Below, piece by piece: positions 17,109-25,428 of a stretch of DNA of 64,000 nucleotides. How positions within the stretch are numbered: the first letter of the stretch is position 1; each line of letters opens with the position of its first letter. Origin of the DNA: Bacteroidota bacterium (GTDB taxonomy: Bacteria > Bacteroidota > Bacteroidia > Cytophagales > Cyclobacteriaceae). Below the pieces are notes generated by a model that was not told the DNA's origin, searched no databases, and saw only the letters and a program-made list of their open reading frames with translations. The position numbers and the translations under genes are program-made. Location of the stretch: NCBI GenBank assembly GCA_018267285.1, contig JAFDYU010000019.1, forward strand, positions 1 to 64,000, in the 5' to 3' direction.

Positions 17109-18809
17109 ATGAACAGGAAACTTCAGGCTTTGTTTGTTGGTGTATTTGTTTTGTTTTTATTGAACACGGCCCAAGCCCAAGACGATGAAGGCGAAATTCA
17201 GAAAGTAGAAATCGAGATTATTAAAAATAAACAAGTGTCGGTTCCTAAAGCCAGTCGTAATTTTGAAAAAATTCCACCCCGTGCAGCCGAACCCATAAAA
17301 CCCGAGATCACGTATCAATATAAAAACTTACCATTTCACGTACCCGATTTCAATCCGGCCATCCGCCCCTTGCGGTTGAAGGCCGAACCGCTTTCAAAGA
17401 TTTATAGCAATTACATAAGCGCAGGATTTGGCAATTATTCGTCACCCTATGCCGAGGCGTACATCACCAACAAACGAAGCAAAAATAAATATTACGGTGC
17501 CAAATTTTTTCACCGCAGTTTTATGAACGGCCCCGTTGATGCCGATAACTCGGCCAGTGGAAATACCGAGTTGAGGTTGTTCGGAAAAGCCATGAGTGAA
17601 AAGGTAGCTTTAGATGGTTTTGTAAACTATGAAAATACCACTACTCATTTTTACGGTTATCGGCCTGGACAAGATGTATCGGCAAGTTCTATCCGGCAAT
17701 CGTACAACATCGTAAGCGCGGGCAGTAAATTGGAGAACGCCAAAACTTCCGATTTGTCGTATCAGCTGGTGGCAGGCTACAGTTACCTGAGCGACCATTT
17801 CGCGGCCAGCGAAAGCGAAATTAATTTGAATTGGGCAAGTGCCTATAAAATTTCAAAAAAGAATAGAATCGTTATCAATTCCGATTATTTTTTAATAGAT
17901 CGAAAAGATTCGATGGTGCCTTCGCATACGCGGCAAATCTTTAAAGTGAAACCCGCGTTTGAATTTTCTTCAATCGATAAACTCACCGTTTTAGTGGGCG
18001 CAAATATGACGTACGAAAATGATACCATCGGCAATCAAAATAAAATTCACGTGTACCCAAATATAAAAGCAGACTATAGTGTGTCTCCGTCCGTCAATGT
18101 GTACGCTGGCCTCACGGGCGATATCGATAAAGTTTCCCTTCACTCGCTATCGCGGGAAAACGTATGGATTAATTCGAACATAGCTATTTTTAATACAAAC
18201 CGTGCGCTCGAATTTTTTGGGGGACTGCAGGGCAAGATCAGTAGTAAAGTTTATGCCGGAGCGGGCCTGTCTGTATCAACTTTAAAGAATTTTTATTACT
18301 ACCAAAGTGATACGGGAGCAACACAACGGGCAAAATTTAACACCGCGTACGACAATGGCAATACCGTGCGAACACAATTTTTTGGCGAACTTGGTTATTC
18401 GGGCAAAACTTTTAAAATTAATTCGCGAATAGATTACTGGGCTTATTCCTCATCCATTGCAAATCAAATTGCGAGCCTTTATTTACTCGGTAAAACTTTT
18501 GCAAGCGGTGCTTTGCAGAGGCCGAGCTATCGTTATTCCATCAATTCGTCTTACAATATATACGACAAGCTGCTGCTGCAAGTAGATTTTATTGCACAAG
18601 GCGGAATAAAAGCGCTGGATAGGGAGACGAAGAGCCTCACCTCGCTTAAGGCTGCCCTTGATTTGAATGCAAAAGTGAATTACTTTGTATCGAACCAGTT
18701 TTCTGTTTTCTTAAATTTTAACAACATTTTTGCCAGCAATTATCAGTTGTACTTGAATTACCCGGTGCGGGGATTCCAGGTGATGGGGGGGGCGAGCTGG
18801 AGTTTTTAA
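17109..18809 (+). CDS. Outer-membrane beta-barrel protein (TonB-receptor-like C-terminal barrel)
   Basis: 566 residues from ATG 17109, giving the signal peptide MNRKLQALFVGVFVLFLLNTAQAQ; the in-frame ATG at 17058 adds 17 unlikely residues. After a charged linker (KVEIEIIKNKQ) and a proline-rich stretch (IPPRAAEPIKPE), strands like those of TonB-receptor barrels continue to the aromatic C-terminus (GGASWSF). No plug domain is visible. It is probably co-transcribed with the upstream TPR gene. Transport substrate unknown. Confidence 0.82.
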   Translation: MNRKLQALFVGVFVLFLLNTAQAQDDEGEIQKVEIEIIKNKQVSVPKASRNFEKIPPRAAEPIKPEITYQYKNLPFHVPDFNPAIRPLRLKAEPLSKIYSNYISAGFGNYSSPYAEAYITNKRSKNKYYGAKFFHRSFMNGPVDADNSASGNTELRLFGKAMSEKVALDGFVNYENTTTHFYGYRPGQDVSASSIRQSYNIVSAGSKLENAKTSDLSYQLVAGYSYLSDHFAASESEINLNWASAYKISKKNRIVINSDYFLIDRKDSMVPSHTRQIFKVKPAFEFSSIDKLTVLVGANMTYENDTIGNQNKIHVYPNIKADYSVSPSVNVYAGLTGDIDKVSLHSLSRENVWINSNIAIFNTNRALEFFGGLQGKISSKVYAGAGLSVSTLKNFYYYQSDTGATQRAKFNTAYDNGNTVRTQFFGELGYSGKTFKINSRIDYWAYSSSIANQIASLYLLGKTFASGALQRPSYRYSINSSYNIYDKLLLQVDFIAQGGIKALDRETKSLTSLKAALDLNAKVNYFVSNQFSVFLNFNNIFASNYQLYLNYPVRGFQVMGGASWSF

Positions 18810-18829
18810 TGAAATCATGAAAATTCTTT

Positions 18830-18837
18830 TATTTTTG
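18830..18837 (+). promoter_or_regulatory. Putative -7 promoter element (TATTTTTG)
   Basis: It matches the Bacteroidota -7 consensus TAnnTTTG and lies 26 bases before the ATG of the SPOR gene. No TTG is found at the expected distance upstream. Confidence 0.5.
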
Positions 18838-18862
18838 TATAACATAAGTTAACCCTAACATC

Positions 18863-19555
18863 ATGGCAGACGACACTAACGACAAAGAAAAGAACCAAGA
18901 AGAGGACAACTTTGGGTTGCCCGATTTAGAATATAAACCGCTCGATCAGTTGGATACCACCCAAACCGAGCAGGAGGCTTCAACCTCTCAAGAGGAACAA
19001 AATAGCAATCAACAAGCACAAGAATCCTCAGAGACATCCGTCTATTATGAAGAAGAGGAGGAGGGTGGATCAAAATCAGGCGTTGCTATTGCTATTATCG
19101 TTTTATTAATTCTTGGTGTTGGCGGTTTCTTCATTTACAAGTACGTGTGGGTACCCAAGCAAGAAAAAGCAAAGCTGGCGTTACTTGAAAAAGAACGAGT
19201 AGCCAAAGAAAAAATTAAAGCCGACAGCATTACTCGTGCAGAAGCCGAAAGGCTTAGACTTGAAGAAGAAGCAAAGAAAAATGCCAAACCTACAACAGGG
19301 GCAATTGATACCCTCTCACAACGTACCGGCCATTTCTATGTTATCATTGCGAGTGCCGTGGACGGTGACCTGGTGATGGATCGGGCAAAAAAATTAAGCG
19401 CAGCCGGCACAAGTTCAAGAATCATTAAACCTTATGGTAAATGGAAATTCTATCGCCTTGGAATTGGCGATTTTGATACGTTTGCCAACGCGCAAGCAAG
19501 TGCCGATGCCTCTAAAAGCGAGTATGGCGATGCGCTTTGGGTATTGAAGTACTGA
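18863..19555 (+). CDS. Membrane-anchored SPOR-domain protein
   Basis: 230 residues. An acidic, glutamine-rich cytoplasmic N-terminus (1-70) is followed by one membrane helix (VAIAIIVLLILGVGGFFIYK, about 74-93), a charged coiled linker (KEKIKADSITRAEAERLRLEEEA) and a C-terminal SPOR domain (about 158-230, HFYVIIASAVDGD...YRLGIGDF). SPOR domains bind denuded septal peptidoglycan, so a role in division or wall remodelling is likely. The TonB-like gene starts 10 bases downstream. Confidence 0.9.
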   Translation: MADDTNDKEKNQEEDNFGLPDLEYKPLDQLDTTQTEQEASTSQEEQNSNQQAQESSETSVYYEEEEEGGSKSGVAIAIIVLLILGVGGFFIYKYVWVPKQEKAKLALLEKERVAKEKIKADSITRAEAERLRLEEEAKKNAKPTTGAIDTLSQRTGHFYVIIASAVDGDLVMDRAKKLSAAGTSSRIIKPYGKWKFYRLGIGDFDTFANAQASADASKSEYGDALWVLKY

Positions 19556-19565
19556 TCTCTAAATA

Positions 19566-20450
19566 ATGATGGTAGGCTCTGAAGAAAAAAAAAATAAGCG
19601 CATTGCGTTTCTTGTTTCAGTAGGGCTTCACGCCTGCTTATTCCTTACTTTTTTCTTTTTGATTTCTTGGCGCGCCCCGTATCCGCCTGCTCCTGAATAT
19701 GGTGTGGAATTGAATTTTGGCCTCGATGATCAGGGTGGAGGAGAGATTCAACCCGATGTACCGGTCGGCAATCCTCTGGGGGATGATGCAGAAAAAGAAT
19801 TGAAGTCTTCCGAAGAAACAACAACAACACCAGACTTAACAGATGAGAAGATTCAAAAAGATGAATCAGCCGAAGTTAAGACCGATGGAAAAATTATTTC
19901 GGACGAAGAAAGCCCGGTTGAAGTAAAAATTAAAGCAGAGAAGAAGGCCGAAGAAAAACCCAAAACCAGACCTGAAGTTAAGCAGGAGAAAAACATTGAG
20001 GCAAAACAAGAAGTTAAAAAGGAAGCAACGTATACGGGCAACACGAACTCAAAGAAAGGCGAAACTCAGCAAAGCCAGGGCGATGACAACGGCAAAACCG
20101 GAGACAAAGGAAATCCACAAGGCAAGCTTGACGCCAAGGCATTGTACGGAAAACCCGGTGGGGGCGGAGGCGGAGATGGCTTTGGTTTGGCTATGTCGGG
20201 ATGGGAGTGGGCCAGTACGCCCAGCACACCAAACCTGCCCGACAACGAAGATGGAAGAATTGTTTTTGAAATTGAATGCGATGCAAATGGTGAGATCGTT
20301 GGAATTAATACCCTCGAACGGGGGCTCAGCCCAAAGGCAGAACAGCTACTGAAAGATGAAATCCGGAAAAATTCTCTGATCCGAACTACACAAGGAAAGA
20401 CCCCACCCAAGTCTAAAGGGAAGGTTATTTTTGTTTTAAAGACGAAATAG
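19566..20450 (+). CDS. TonB-like energy transducer
   Basis: 294 residues. One N-terminal membrane anchor (HACLFLTFFFLISW, about 22-35) is followed by a long Lys/Glu-rich periplasmic linker (about 75-165), a glycine run (GGGGGGDGFG) and a compact C-terminal domain (GRIVFEIECDANGEIVG ... GKVIFVLKTK) resembling TonB/TolA C-termini. TonB proteins couple proton-motive force to outer-membrane receptors. No exbB or exbD is in the window. It is probably in one operon with the SPOR gene and ends at a hairpin. Confidence 0.85.
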   Translation: MMVGSEEKKNKRIAFLVSVGLHACLFLTFFFLISWRAPYPPAPEYGVELNFGLDDQGGGEIQPDVPVGNPLGDDAEKELKSSEETTTTPDLTDEKIQKDESAEVKTDGKIISDEESPVEVKIKAEKKAEEKPKTRPEVKQEKNIEAKQEVKKEATYTGNTNSKKGETQQSQGDDNGKTGDKGNPQGKLDAKALYGKPGGGGGGDGFGLAMSGWEWASTPSTPNLPDNEDGRIVFEIECDANGEIVGINTLERGLSPKAEQLLKDEIRKNSLIRTTQGKTPPKSKGKVIFVLKTK

Positions 20451-20457
20451 TAATCTT

Positions 20458-20506
20458 GCCAACGAATACCACTTTGCATTGAATCGATTCGTTGGCTTTA
20501 TTTTTT
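20458..20506 (+). terminator. Terminator-like hairpin overlapping the next gene's start
   Basis: GCCAACGAAT (20458-20467) pairs perfectly over 10 bases with ATTCGTTGGC (20487-20496), with a 19-base loop, followed by tttatttttt. It fits an intrinsic terminator for the TonB-like gene. The TTG start of the downstream barrel gene (20479) lies in the loop and the T-run is inside its signal-peptide codons, so it may instead act on translation or read-through. Confidence 0.65.
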
Positions 20507-21621
20507 GTTTTTTCTTGTTCTATGGACTAAACATCAGTCTCTACGCTCAAGATAATGTTGATGAGAAAATCAATCTTGATAAAAAAGACTCCATAACCCA
20601 CAAGGGAAAAAGACGCAAACTTTTTGCCTTTCCGGCAATGATCTACTCGCCCGAAACTACCCTTGCCTTTGGGGGTGCAGGAAACTATAATTTTAAATTG
20701 GGGCACGATTCAACCACGCGTACCTCCTACGTACAAGCTCTTGGTTTATACACCTTACGCCAACAAGTTGTTGTAGGCCTTGAAAGTGTTATTTTTTTTC
20801 ATAATGAAAAATATATACTAAAAACAAAAGTCTCGTTCAGTCATTTTCCAGACCGATTTTGGGGTCTGGGAAACAATTCAGGTAATAATTTCGAACGATA
20901 TACCGTTGGTCAATACTATTTATTTCCACAGTTACTAAGAAAAACATATAAGAACCTTTTTTTGGGTGCTGTTTTTGAAATCCAGGACGTGTTTAGTTTC
21001 GACTATGGATACGGAATGCCTGCCGGATCCAGCTTGTTCGATAAGCAATCGGTTGCCGGAAAAAAAGGAAGCTTTGTGTCGGGCTTGGGGTTAGTAGCTC
21101 TTTGGGACAGCCGCAACAATGCATTTAGCCCCAGCAAAGGATTTTATTTCTCTTACTATGTAAATAATTTTTCGCCCAATTTTGGCAGCGAATTTAGTTA
21201 CGTTACTCAGTTGGCCGATGTTCGAAAATATTTTTCAATCCATAAAAATCAAGTGTTGGCCTTTCAATTGGTAATCAACACCAATCGGGGCAATGTTCCT
21301 CTGCGCAGCAAGGCCAATATTGGTAGCAACACCATTATGCGCGGATATTACGAAGGAAGGTTTACCGATAATAACTTACTGGCAGCTCAGGTAGAACATC
21401 GTTTTCCGGTGTACGGTAGATTTGGTATGGTTGTATTCGTTGCGGCAGGCAGGGTGGCTTCCAAACCGGAGGACTTATTTTTATTCAGCGGTCTAAAACC
21501 TTCGGTGGGTACAGGTTTGCGCTATGCTATCGACAAAAAAGAAAAACTGAATTTAAGGTTTGATGCTGGATTCGGTCAACACTCCAACGGTTTTTACTTT
21601 TATATCACCGAGGCGTTCTAA
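20479..21621 (+). CDS. BamA/TamA-family outer-membrane barrel (D15-like)
   Basis: 380 residues. The C-terminal barrel carries the Omp85 signature region (NTIMRGYYEGRFTDNN, RGY motif) and ends in aromatic F. The signal peptide is MNRFVGFIFCFFLFYGLNISLYAQ. No POTRA domains are present, so it is a short stand-alone barrel rather than BamA itself. The only usable in-frame start is TTG at 20479, after an in-frame TAA at 20437. Its stop overlaps that of the convergent SDR gene by 4 bases. Possible roles are outer-membrane insertion or lipid export; not resolved. Confidence 0.85.
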   Translation: MNRFVGFIFCFFLFYGLNISLYAQDNVDEKINLDKKDSITHKGKRRKLFAFPAMIYSPETTLAFGGAGNYNFKLGHDSTTRTSYVQALGLYTLRQQVVVGLESVIFFHNEKYILKTKVSFSHFPDRFWGLGNNSGNNFERYTVGQYYLFPQLLRKTYKNLFLGAVFEIQDVFSFDYGYGMPAGSSLFDKQSVAGKKGSFVSGLGLVALWDSRNNAFSPSKGFYFSYYVNNFSPNFGSEFSYVTQLADVRKYFSIHKNQVLAFQLVINTNRGNVPLRSKANIGSNTIMRGYYEGRFTDNNLLAAQVEHRFPVYGRFGMVVFVAAGRVASKPEDLFLFSGLKPSVGTGLRYAIDKKEKLNLRFDAGFGQHSNGFYFYITEAF

Positions 21622-22400
21622 GATTTTGATTTGTACAACCCTTCGGCTATTGATTCTGTTAATCTTTTAGGTACAAAGTAAGTTAACAAAACGGTAATTT
21701 GGTTCATCAAACCCGGGATCACCTCCGCTTTTTTGTTGAACATACCCCGCACAGCAACTTTGGCAACATCATCTGCTTTCATGCTGAATTTTTCGGCTCG
21801 GTCTTTTAAAAAATCGGACATGCCAGCCCGGTCTACAAAACCGGTAGAAGTGGCTCCGGGGCTAACACAAGTTACTGAAACGGGTGTATTAATTAGCTCT
21901 CTGCGCAAACCCCGTGTAAAGAGTAGCACATACGATTTAGTGGCCGCATAGGTGCTGAGCGTGGGGACAGCCTGGTAAGCAGCCGTACTGGCAATATTCA
22001 TGATGTACGACTGTCCATGTTTTTTTAATTCGGGCAACATCAGGTGGCACATTTCGGTGAGTGAGGCCATGTTCAGTTGCATCATGTTGGTAAGTTGATT
22101 CAGCGGGGTTTTATCTACGCTGCCCCAAACACCATAGCCCGCATTGTTTACCAACATGTTTACCGGAAAGGAATTACGTTCAACCCATTCGGCAACAGAC
22201 TGAGCGCTTCCGGGTAGTGATAGATCAACACTGAAAACTTCGACTTTTATTTTATTATTTTCCTCCAGCTCTGTTTTAACTTTTAACAGGTTTTCGGTAC
22301 TCCGCGCTACCAACAAAAGATCGATTTTTTGTTTTGCCAATTCGCGAGCTATGGACAAACCAATGCCACCGCTGGCTCCTGTAATCAGTGCAAAGGCCAT
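21618..22400 (-). CDS. Short-chain dehydrogenase/reductase (SDR family)
   Basis: 260 residues of classical SDR layout. The NAD(P)-binding motif TGASGGIG is at residue 7, followed by NNAGYGVWG, catalytic serine in NIASTAAY and YAATK with the catalytic Tyr-Lys pair. VSPGATSTGF follows the active site. The substrate cannot be told. It lies 1 base after the PhyH-like oxygenase gene in the same direction, so the two may act on one lipid or secondary metabolite. Confidence 0.92.
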   Translation of the reverse strand: MAFALITGASGGIGLSIARELAKQKIDLLLVARSTENLLKVKTELEENNKIKVEVFSVDLSLPGSAQSVAEWVERNSFPVNMLVNNAGYGVWGSVDKTPLNQLTNMMQLNMASLTEMCHLMLPELKKHGQSYIMNIASTAAYQAVPTLSTYAATKSYVLLFTRGLRRELINTPVSVTCVSPGATSTGFVDRAGMSDFLKDRAEKFSMKADDVAKVAVRGMFNKKAEVIPGLMNQITVLLTYFVPKRLTESIAEGLYKSKS

Positions 22401-22401
22401 T

Positions 22402-23298
22402 TTATTTGTTCGTAATGGATATCAGTCTTTGGTACAGCAAGGGTTTGCTGTTAACATCGCGAGGGGTAAATTTACCGGTGACGATGGGTACGTACATTAC
22501 ACGCCTCCGGCTTTTTTCGCCACTAAATGGAGATCGTGCCACGCGGTGCCACAGGCGGCCATCGTGCACGGTTAAATCGCCCGCTTCCACATTAAGACCA
22601 ATTTCCTTTTTGTCGGGTTTGTGGCTGATAAAATAAACTTTCTTAAAAAGCATGGTGCCAATGCCCTTGTTGTGGGTGCCCGGAATAATGCGCAAGCCCC
22701 CGTTGTCGGTAGTTGAGTTATCCAGGTGGATACCTACATTAAGCATGGGCATGATTTTTTGACCCTGAAAAATATCGCGAAGAGCATCGGTATGCCAACC
22801 CAATTGGCTATAGTTACTTTGGTTGGTATTGATGTAGTGGTTGAAGACCAATCCATCTTTTTCTGTTTCGCCAATACGGCAATCGGCAGTTCCGATTAAT
22901 TCGAACAGGCCTTTTAACCGATCGTCCCGAAGGAGTTCGGAAAACTTTTCACTATGTTGATTGATAAAAGCAAAGCGTTGAACTATTTTCTTTCCGTCAA
23001 TGTCAGTGCCATATTTTATAGGCACACCGTTGATAGTTTTGTAATCTTTCGATACCCACTCATGTTGGATGTTTTCCGACTCGCGCAAAAGATCACTTAC
23101 CCTTTCTTTAGAAATAAAACGTTTAAAGTGGATGAAGCCGTTTTGTTCAAAGAATTCTTTTTGTTCATGGGTAAGCTGTCCGCCTAACTCAAAAACCGGG
23201 TATTTATTTTCAAAAGGATCTTTGCCATTATTATGGTTAAAGTTATGACCGAATAAGCGGTCATTACCATTTGTATTTGTGATTCCGTTCAACTCCAT
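22402..23298 (-). CDS. Phytanoyl-CoA dioxygenase family (PhyH) Fe(II)/2-oxoglutarate oxygenase
   Basis: 298 residues. The double-stranded beta-helix iron ligands are visible: GWHTDALRD gives the H-x-D pair, and DLTVHDGRLWHRVARSP gives the distal His and the 2-oxoglutarate-binding Arg. GGLRIIPGTHNKG is the typical core strand. These enzymes hydroxylate aliphatic chains or small molecules. Substrate unknown. It is the first gene of a pair with the SDR gene 1 base downstream. The N-terminus is asparagine-rich (NTNGNDRLFGHNFNHNNG). Confidence 0.88.
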   Translation of the reverse strand: MELNGITNTNGNDRLFGHNFNHNNGKDPFENKYPVFELGGQLTHEQKEFFEQNGFIHFKRFISKERVSDLLRESENIQHEWVSKDYKTINGVPIKYGTDIDGKKIVQRFAFINQHSEKFSELLRDDRLKGLFELIGTADCRIGETEKDGLVFNHYINTNQSNYSQLGWHTDALRDIFQGQKIMPMLNVGIHLDNSTTDNGGLRIIPGTHNKGIGTMLFKKVYFISHKPDKKEIGLNVEAGDLTVHDGRLWHRVARSPFSGEKSRRRVMYVPIVTGKFTPRDVNSKPLLYQRLISITNK

Positions 23299-23427
23299 GC
23301 GTTGCCCTGTGGTTTATAGAAAGTGTCGCTAAATTAGTATAAAATTATTGATCCTAGATTAAGAACGTATAAGTTAAGTTTGGGGTTTTCCGGGGGAACT
23401 CGGCCTAAATTTCGGCTATGTTTATGG

Positions 23428-24051
23428 TTATTGCAATGCAGAATTTGACCCTTTAATCAGTTTCCAAACCAACCAGGTAATAACAGGAGCTGCGAGCATA
23501 TCAAGGGTATAATGCACTCGTTGCCAAGCCAATAAAACAGCCACAACTGTAGTAGTTGCAATCACCGTATATTTCAACCAAAGGCGTTCTTCAATCAGTA
23601 CTAATAAAAAAAGTGTGGAGATGTGGCCCGAAAAAAATAAATCTTTTACAAAGATTTCCTTGCCGTATGCAAATACAGTTAAGAACGGATCGCGTAGAGC
23701 GATGATCCCCTCGGGAGCCTCAAGGGTAAATAGGTAGAGGCTCGTCATCCGTAAAAAATTTACGATCACATAAGTTTGAAGCCCCGTCAGTATTGTTTTG
23801 GGCTTTTGGAAGTTGAACGCAAGGGAGAGAACTGTGCTTGAGTAAATCAATATGAAAATCTCTACCGACCAATCTCTCGGTTCAAAAAAAATCAAAACCG
23901 GATCATTCCATTGAACTCCCGGTTTAGGTTGAAGTACTTCGTTAAAAAAATGGGGAAGCGAAACTGCGAATAGAATTAACCCGGCAAGAGCTAAAACAAA
24001 TCTCAATAAAAATTTTCTTTTTGATAACGCCTGCTTCCAGTTGTTCCACAT
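23428..24051 (-). CDS. PAP2 / sphingomyelin-synthase-like membrane phosphotransferase
   Basis: 207 residues with five or six membrane helices. Two signature blocks resemble the D3 and D4 motifs of the sphingomyelin synthase family: KDLFFSGHISTLFLL (first His) and QRVHYTLDMLAAPVIT (second His and Asp of the catalytic triad). That family moves a phospho-head group between a glycerophospholipid and ceramide; the match is seen, the substrate is inferred. ATG 24051 has ggag close upstream and lies 1 base past the tyrS stop; an in-frame ATG at 24069 would overlap tyrS by 17 bases. Confidence 0.72.
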   Translation of the reverse strand: MWNNWKQALSKRKFLLRFVLALAGLILFAVSLPHFFNEVLQPKPGVQWNDPVLIFFEPRDWSVEIFILIYSSTVLSLAFNFQKPKTILTGLQTYVIVNFLRMTSLYLFTLEAPEGIIALRDPFLTVFAYGKEIFVKDLFFSGHISTLFLLVLIEERLWLKYTVIATTTVVAVLLAWQRVHYTLDMLAAPVITWLVWKLIKGSNSALQ

Positions 24052-24052
24052 G

Positions 24053-25339
24053 TCACTCCGTAATTTCAATCAGGAAATAATTTTTTTTCCCTTTCTGTGC
24101 CAATAAAAACCGATGCTGGAGTAATTGGTAATCGGGTTTGGCATTGCTGTCGTCCAGCTTTTGTTTGTTAATGCTCACGCCTCCGGCAGTAATCATTTTG
24201 CGGGCTTCCCCTTTCGAGGCGAATATCTTTTTTTGGGTTACTTCCGAAAGCAGGTCCGTCACGTTAGCGCAAGCTGCATAATCCGATTTCGAGATCGTAA
24301 CCTGAGGAACACCTTCAAATACGGATAAAAATGTAGGTTCGTCAAGACTGAGTAAATCTTCGGTTACCGAATTGCCAAACAAAATGGAGGAGGCCTTAAC
24401 CGCCATGGCCACATCCTCTTTAGAGTGCACCCGCTCTGTAATATTCTTTGCTAATTCGACCTGCAGTTTACGAAGATGCGCTGCTGCTGCGTGTTCGGTT
24501 AGAAGCGCATCGATTTCTGTTTTCGGTTTCTGGGTGAATATTTTTATGAAGGTTGCGGCATCATCATCCGAGGCATTGAGCCAATATTGATAGAATTTGT
24601 AGGGAGATGTTTTTTTGGCATCCAGCCACACATTGCCTTGTTCAGTTTTTCCAAATTTTGTGCCATCTGCTTTTTTGATCAAAGGCGTGGTGAGTGCATA
24701 GGCTTCTCCTCCGTTTTTCCTTCGGATCAGTTCTGTGCCGGTTACAATATTCCCCCATTGGTCGGAACCGCCCATCTGCAGTTTGCAATTTTTGTTTTTG
24801 TACAGCCAATAGAAATCGTAGCCCTGCACAAGCTGGTAGCTAAATTCTGTAAACGATAAGCCCGTCTCCAATCTCTTTTGCACCGAATCTTTGGCCATCA
24901 TATAATTAACCGTGAGGTGCTTGCCTACATCGCGTATAAACTCAAGGAAACTCAGGCCTTTAAACCAATCGTAATTATTCACCATTTCAGCGCGGTTGGC
25001 TCCTGAGAAGTCGATAAATTTTTCGAGCTGTTTTTTTACACAAGATTCATTGTGGCGCAGCACATCTTCCGACAGCAAATTTCTTTCGGCCGATTTACCC
25101 GAGGGGTCGCCCACCATGCCCGTAGCGCCACCCACTAGGGCAAAAGGTCGGTGCCCGGCAGATTGAAAATGCACCAGCGTCATGATTTGCACCAGGTTGC
25201 CAATATGCAACGAGTCTGCCGTAGGGTCGAACCCGATGTAGCCCGCTGTCGACTCCTTTAACAACTGTTCTTCGGTGCCTGGCATAAGGTCGTGCAACAT
25301 GCCTCGCCAGCGTAGTTCGTTTATAAAATTCACTTTCAT
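24053..25339 (-). CDS. tyrS: Tyrosyl-tRNA synthetase
   Basis: 428 residues, class I synthetase charging tRNA-Tyr. The HIGH-type motif is [14 protein letters not shown], the Tyr-binding region is [18 protein letters not shown], the KMSKS-type loop reads KFGKTEQGN, and a C-terminal S4 RNA-binding domain ([18 protein letters not shown]) is present. The SMS-like membrane gene follows directly and probably shares its message. A candidate -7 element lies 17 bases upstream of the start. Confidence 0.97.
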   Translation of the reverse strand: MKVNFINELRWRGMLHDLMPGTEEQLLKESTAGYIGFDPTADSLHIGNLVQIMTLVHFQSAGHRPFALVGGATGMVGDPSGKSAERNLLSEDVLRHNESCVKKQLEKFIDFSGANRAEMVNNYDWFKGLSFLEFIRDVGKHLTVNYMMAKDSVQKRLETGLSFTEFSYQLVQGYDFYWLYKNKNCKLQMGGSDQWGNIVTGTELIRRKNGGEAYALTTPLIKKADGTKFGKTEQGNVWLDAKKTSPYKFYQYWLNASDDDAATFIKIFTQKPKTEIDALLTEHAAAAHLRKLQVELAKNITERVHSKEDVAMAVKASSILFGNSVTEDLLSLDEPTFLSVFEGVPQVTISKSDYAACANVTDLLSEVTQKKIFASKGEARKMITAGGVSINKQKLDDSNAKPDYQLLQHRFLLAQKGKKNYFLIEITE

Positions 25340-25355
25340 GATCGAAACAAAAGCG

Positions 25356-25363
25356 CAAATATA
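25356..25363 (-). promoter_or_regulatory. Putative -7 element for tyrS (TATATTTG)
   Basis: On the minus strand this reads TATATTTG, matching TAnnTTTG, 17 bases before the tyrS ATG. With the plus-strand site at 25390 it makes the 89-base gap a two-way promoter region. Confidence 0.5.
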
Positions 25364-25389
25364 TAAGGAGTAAAAGATTTTGTAACGAT

Positions 25390-25397
25390 TATCTTTG
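25390..25397 (+). promoter_or_regulatory. Putative -7 element (TATCTTTG)
   Basis: It matches TAnnTTTG and lies 32 bases before the ATG of the FAD dehydrogenase gene. No TTG at 17-23 bases upstream was found. Confidence 0.45.
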
Positions 25398-25428
25398 TGT
25401 CACTTTGAAAGGATAAATCCCTTTCCGT

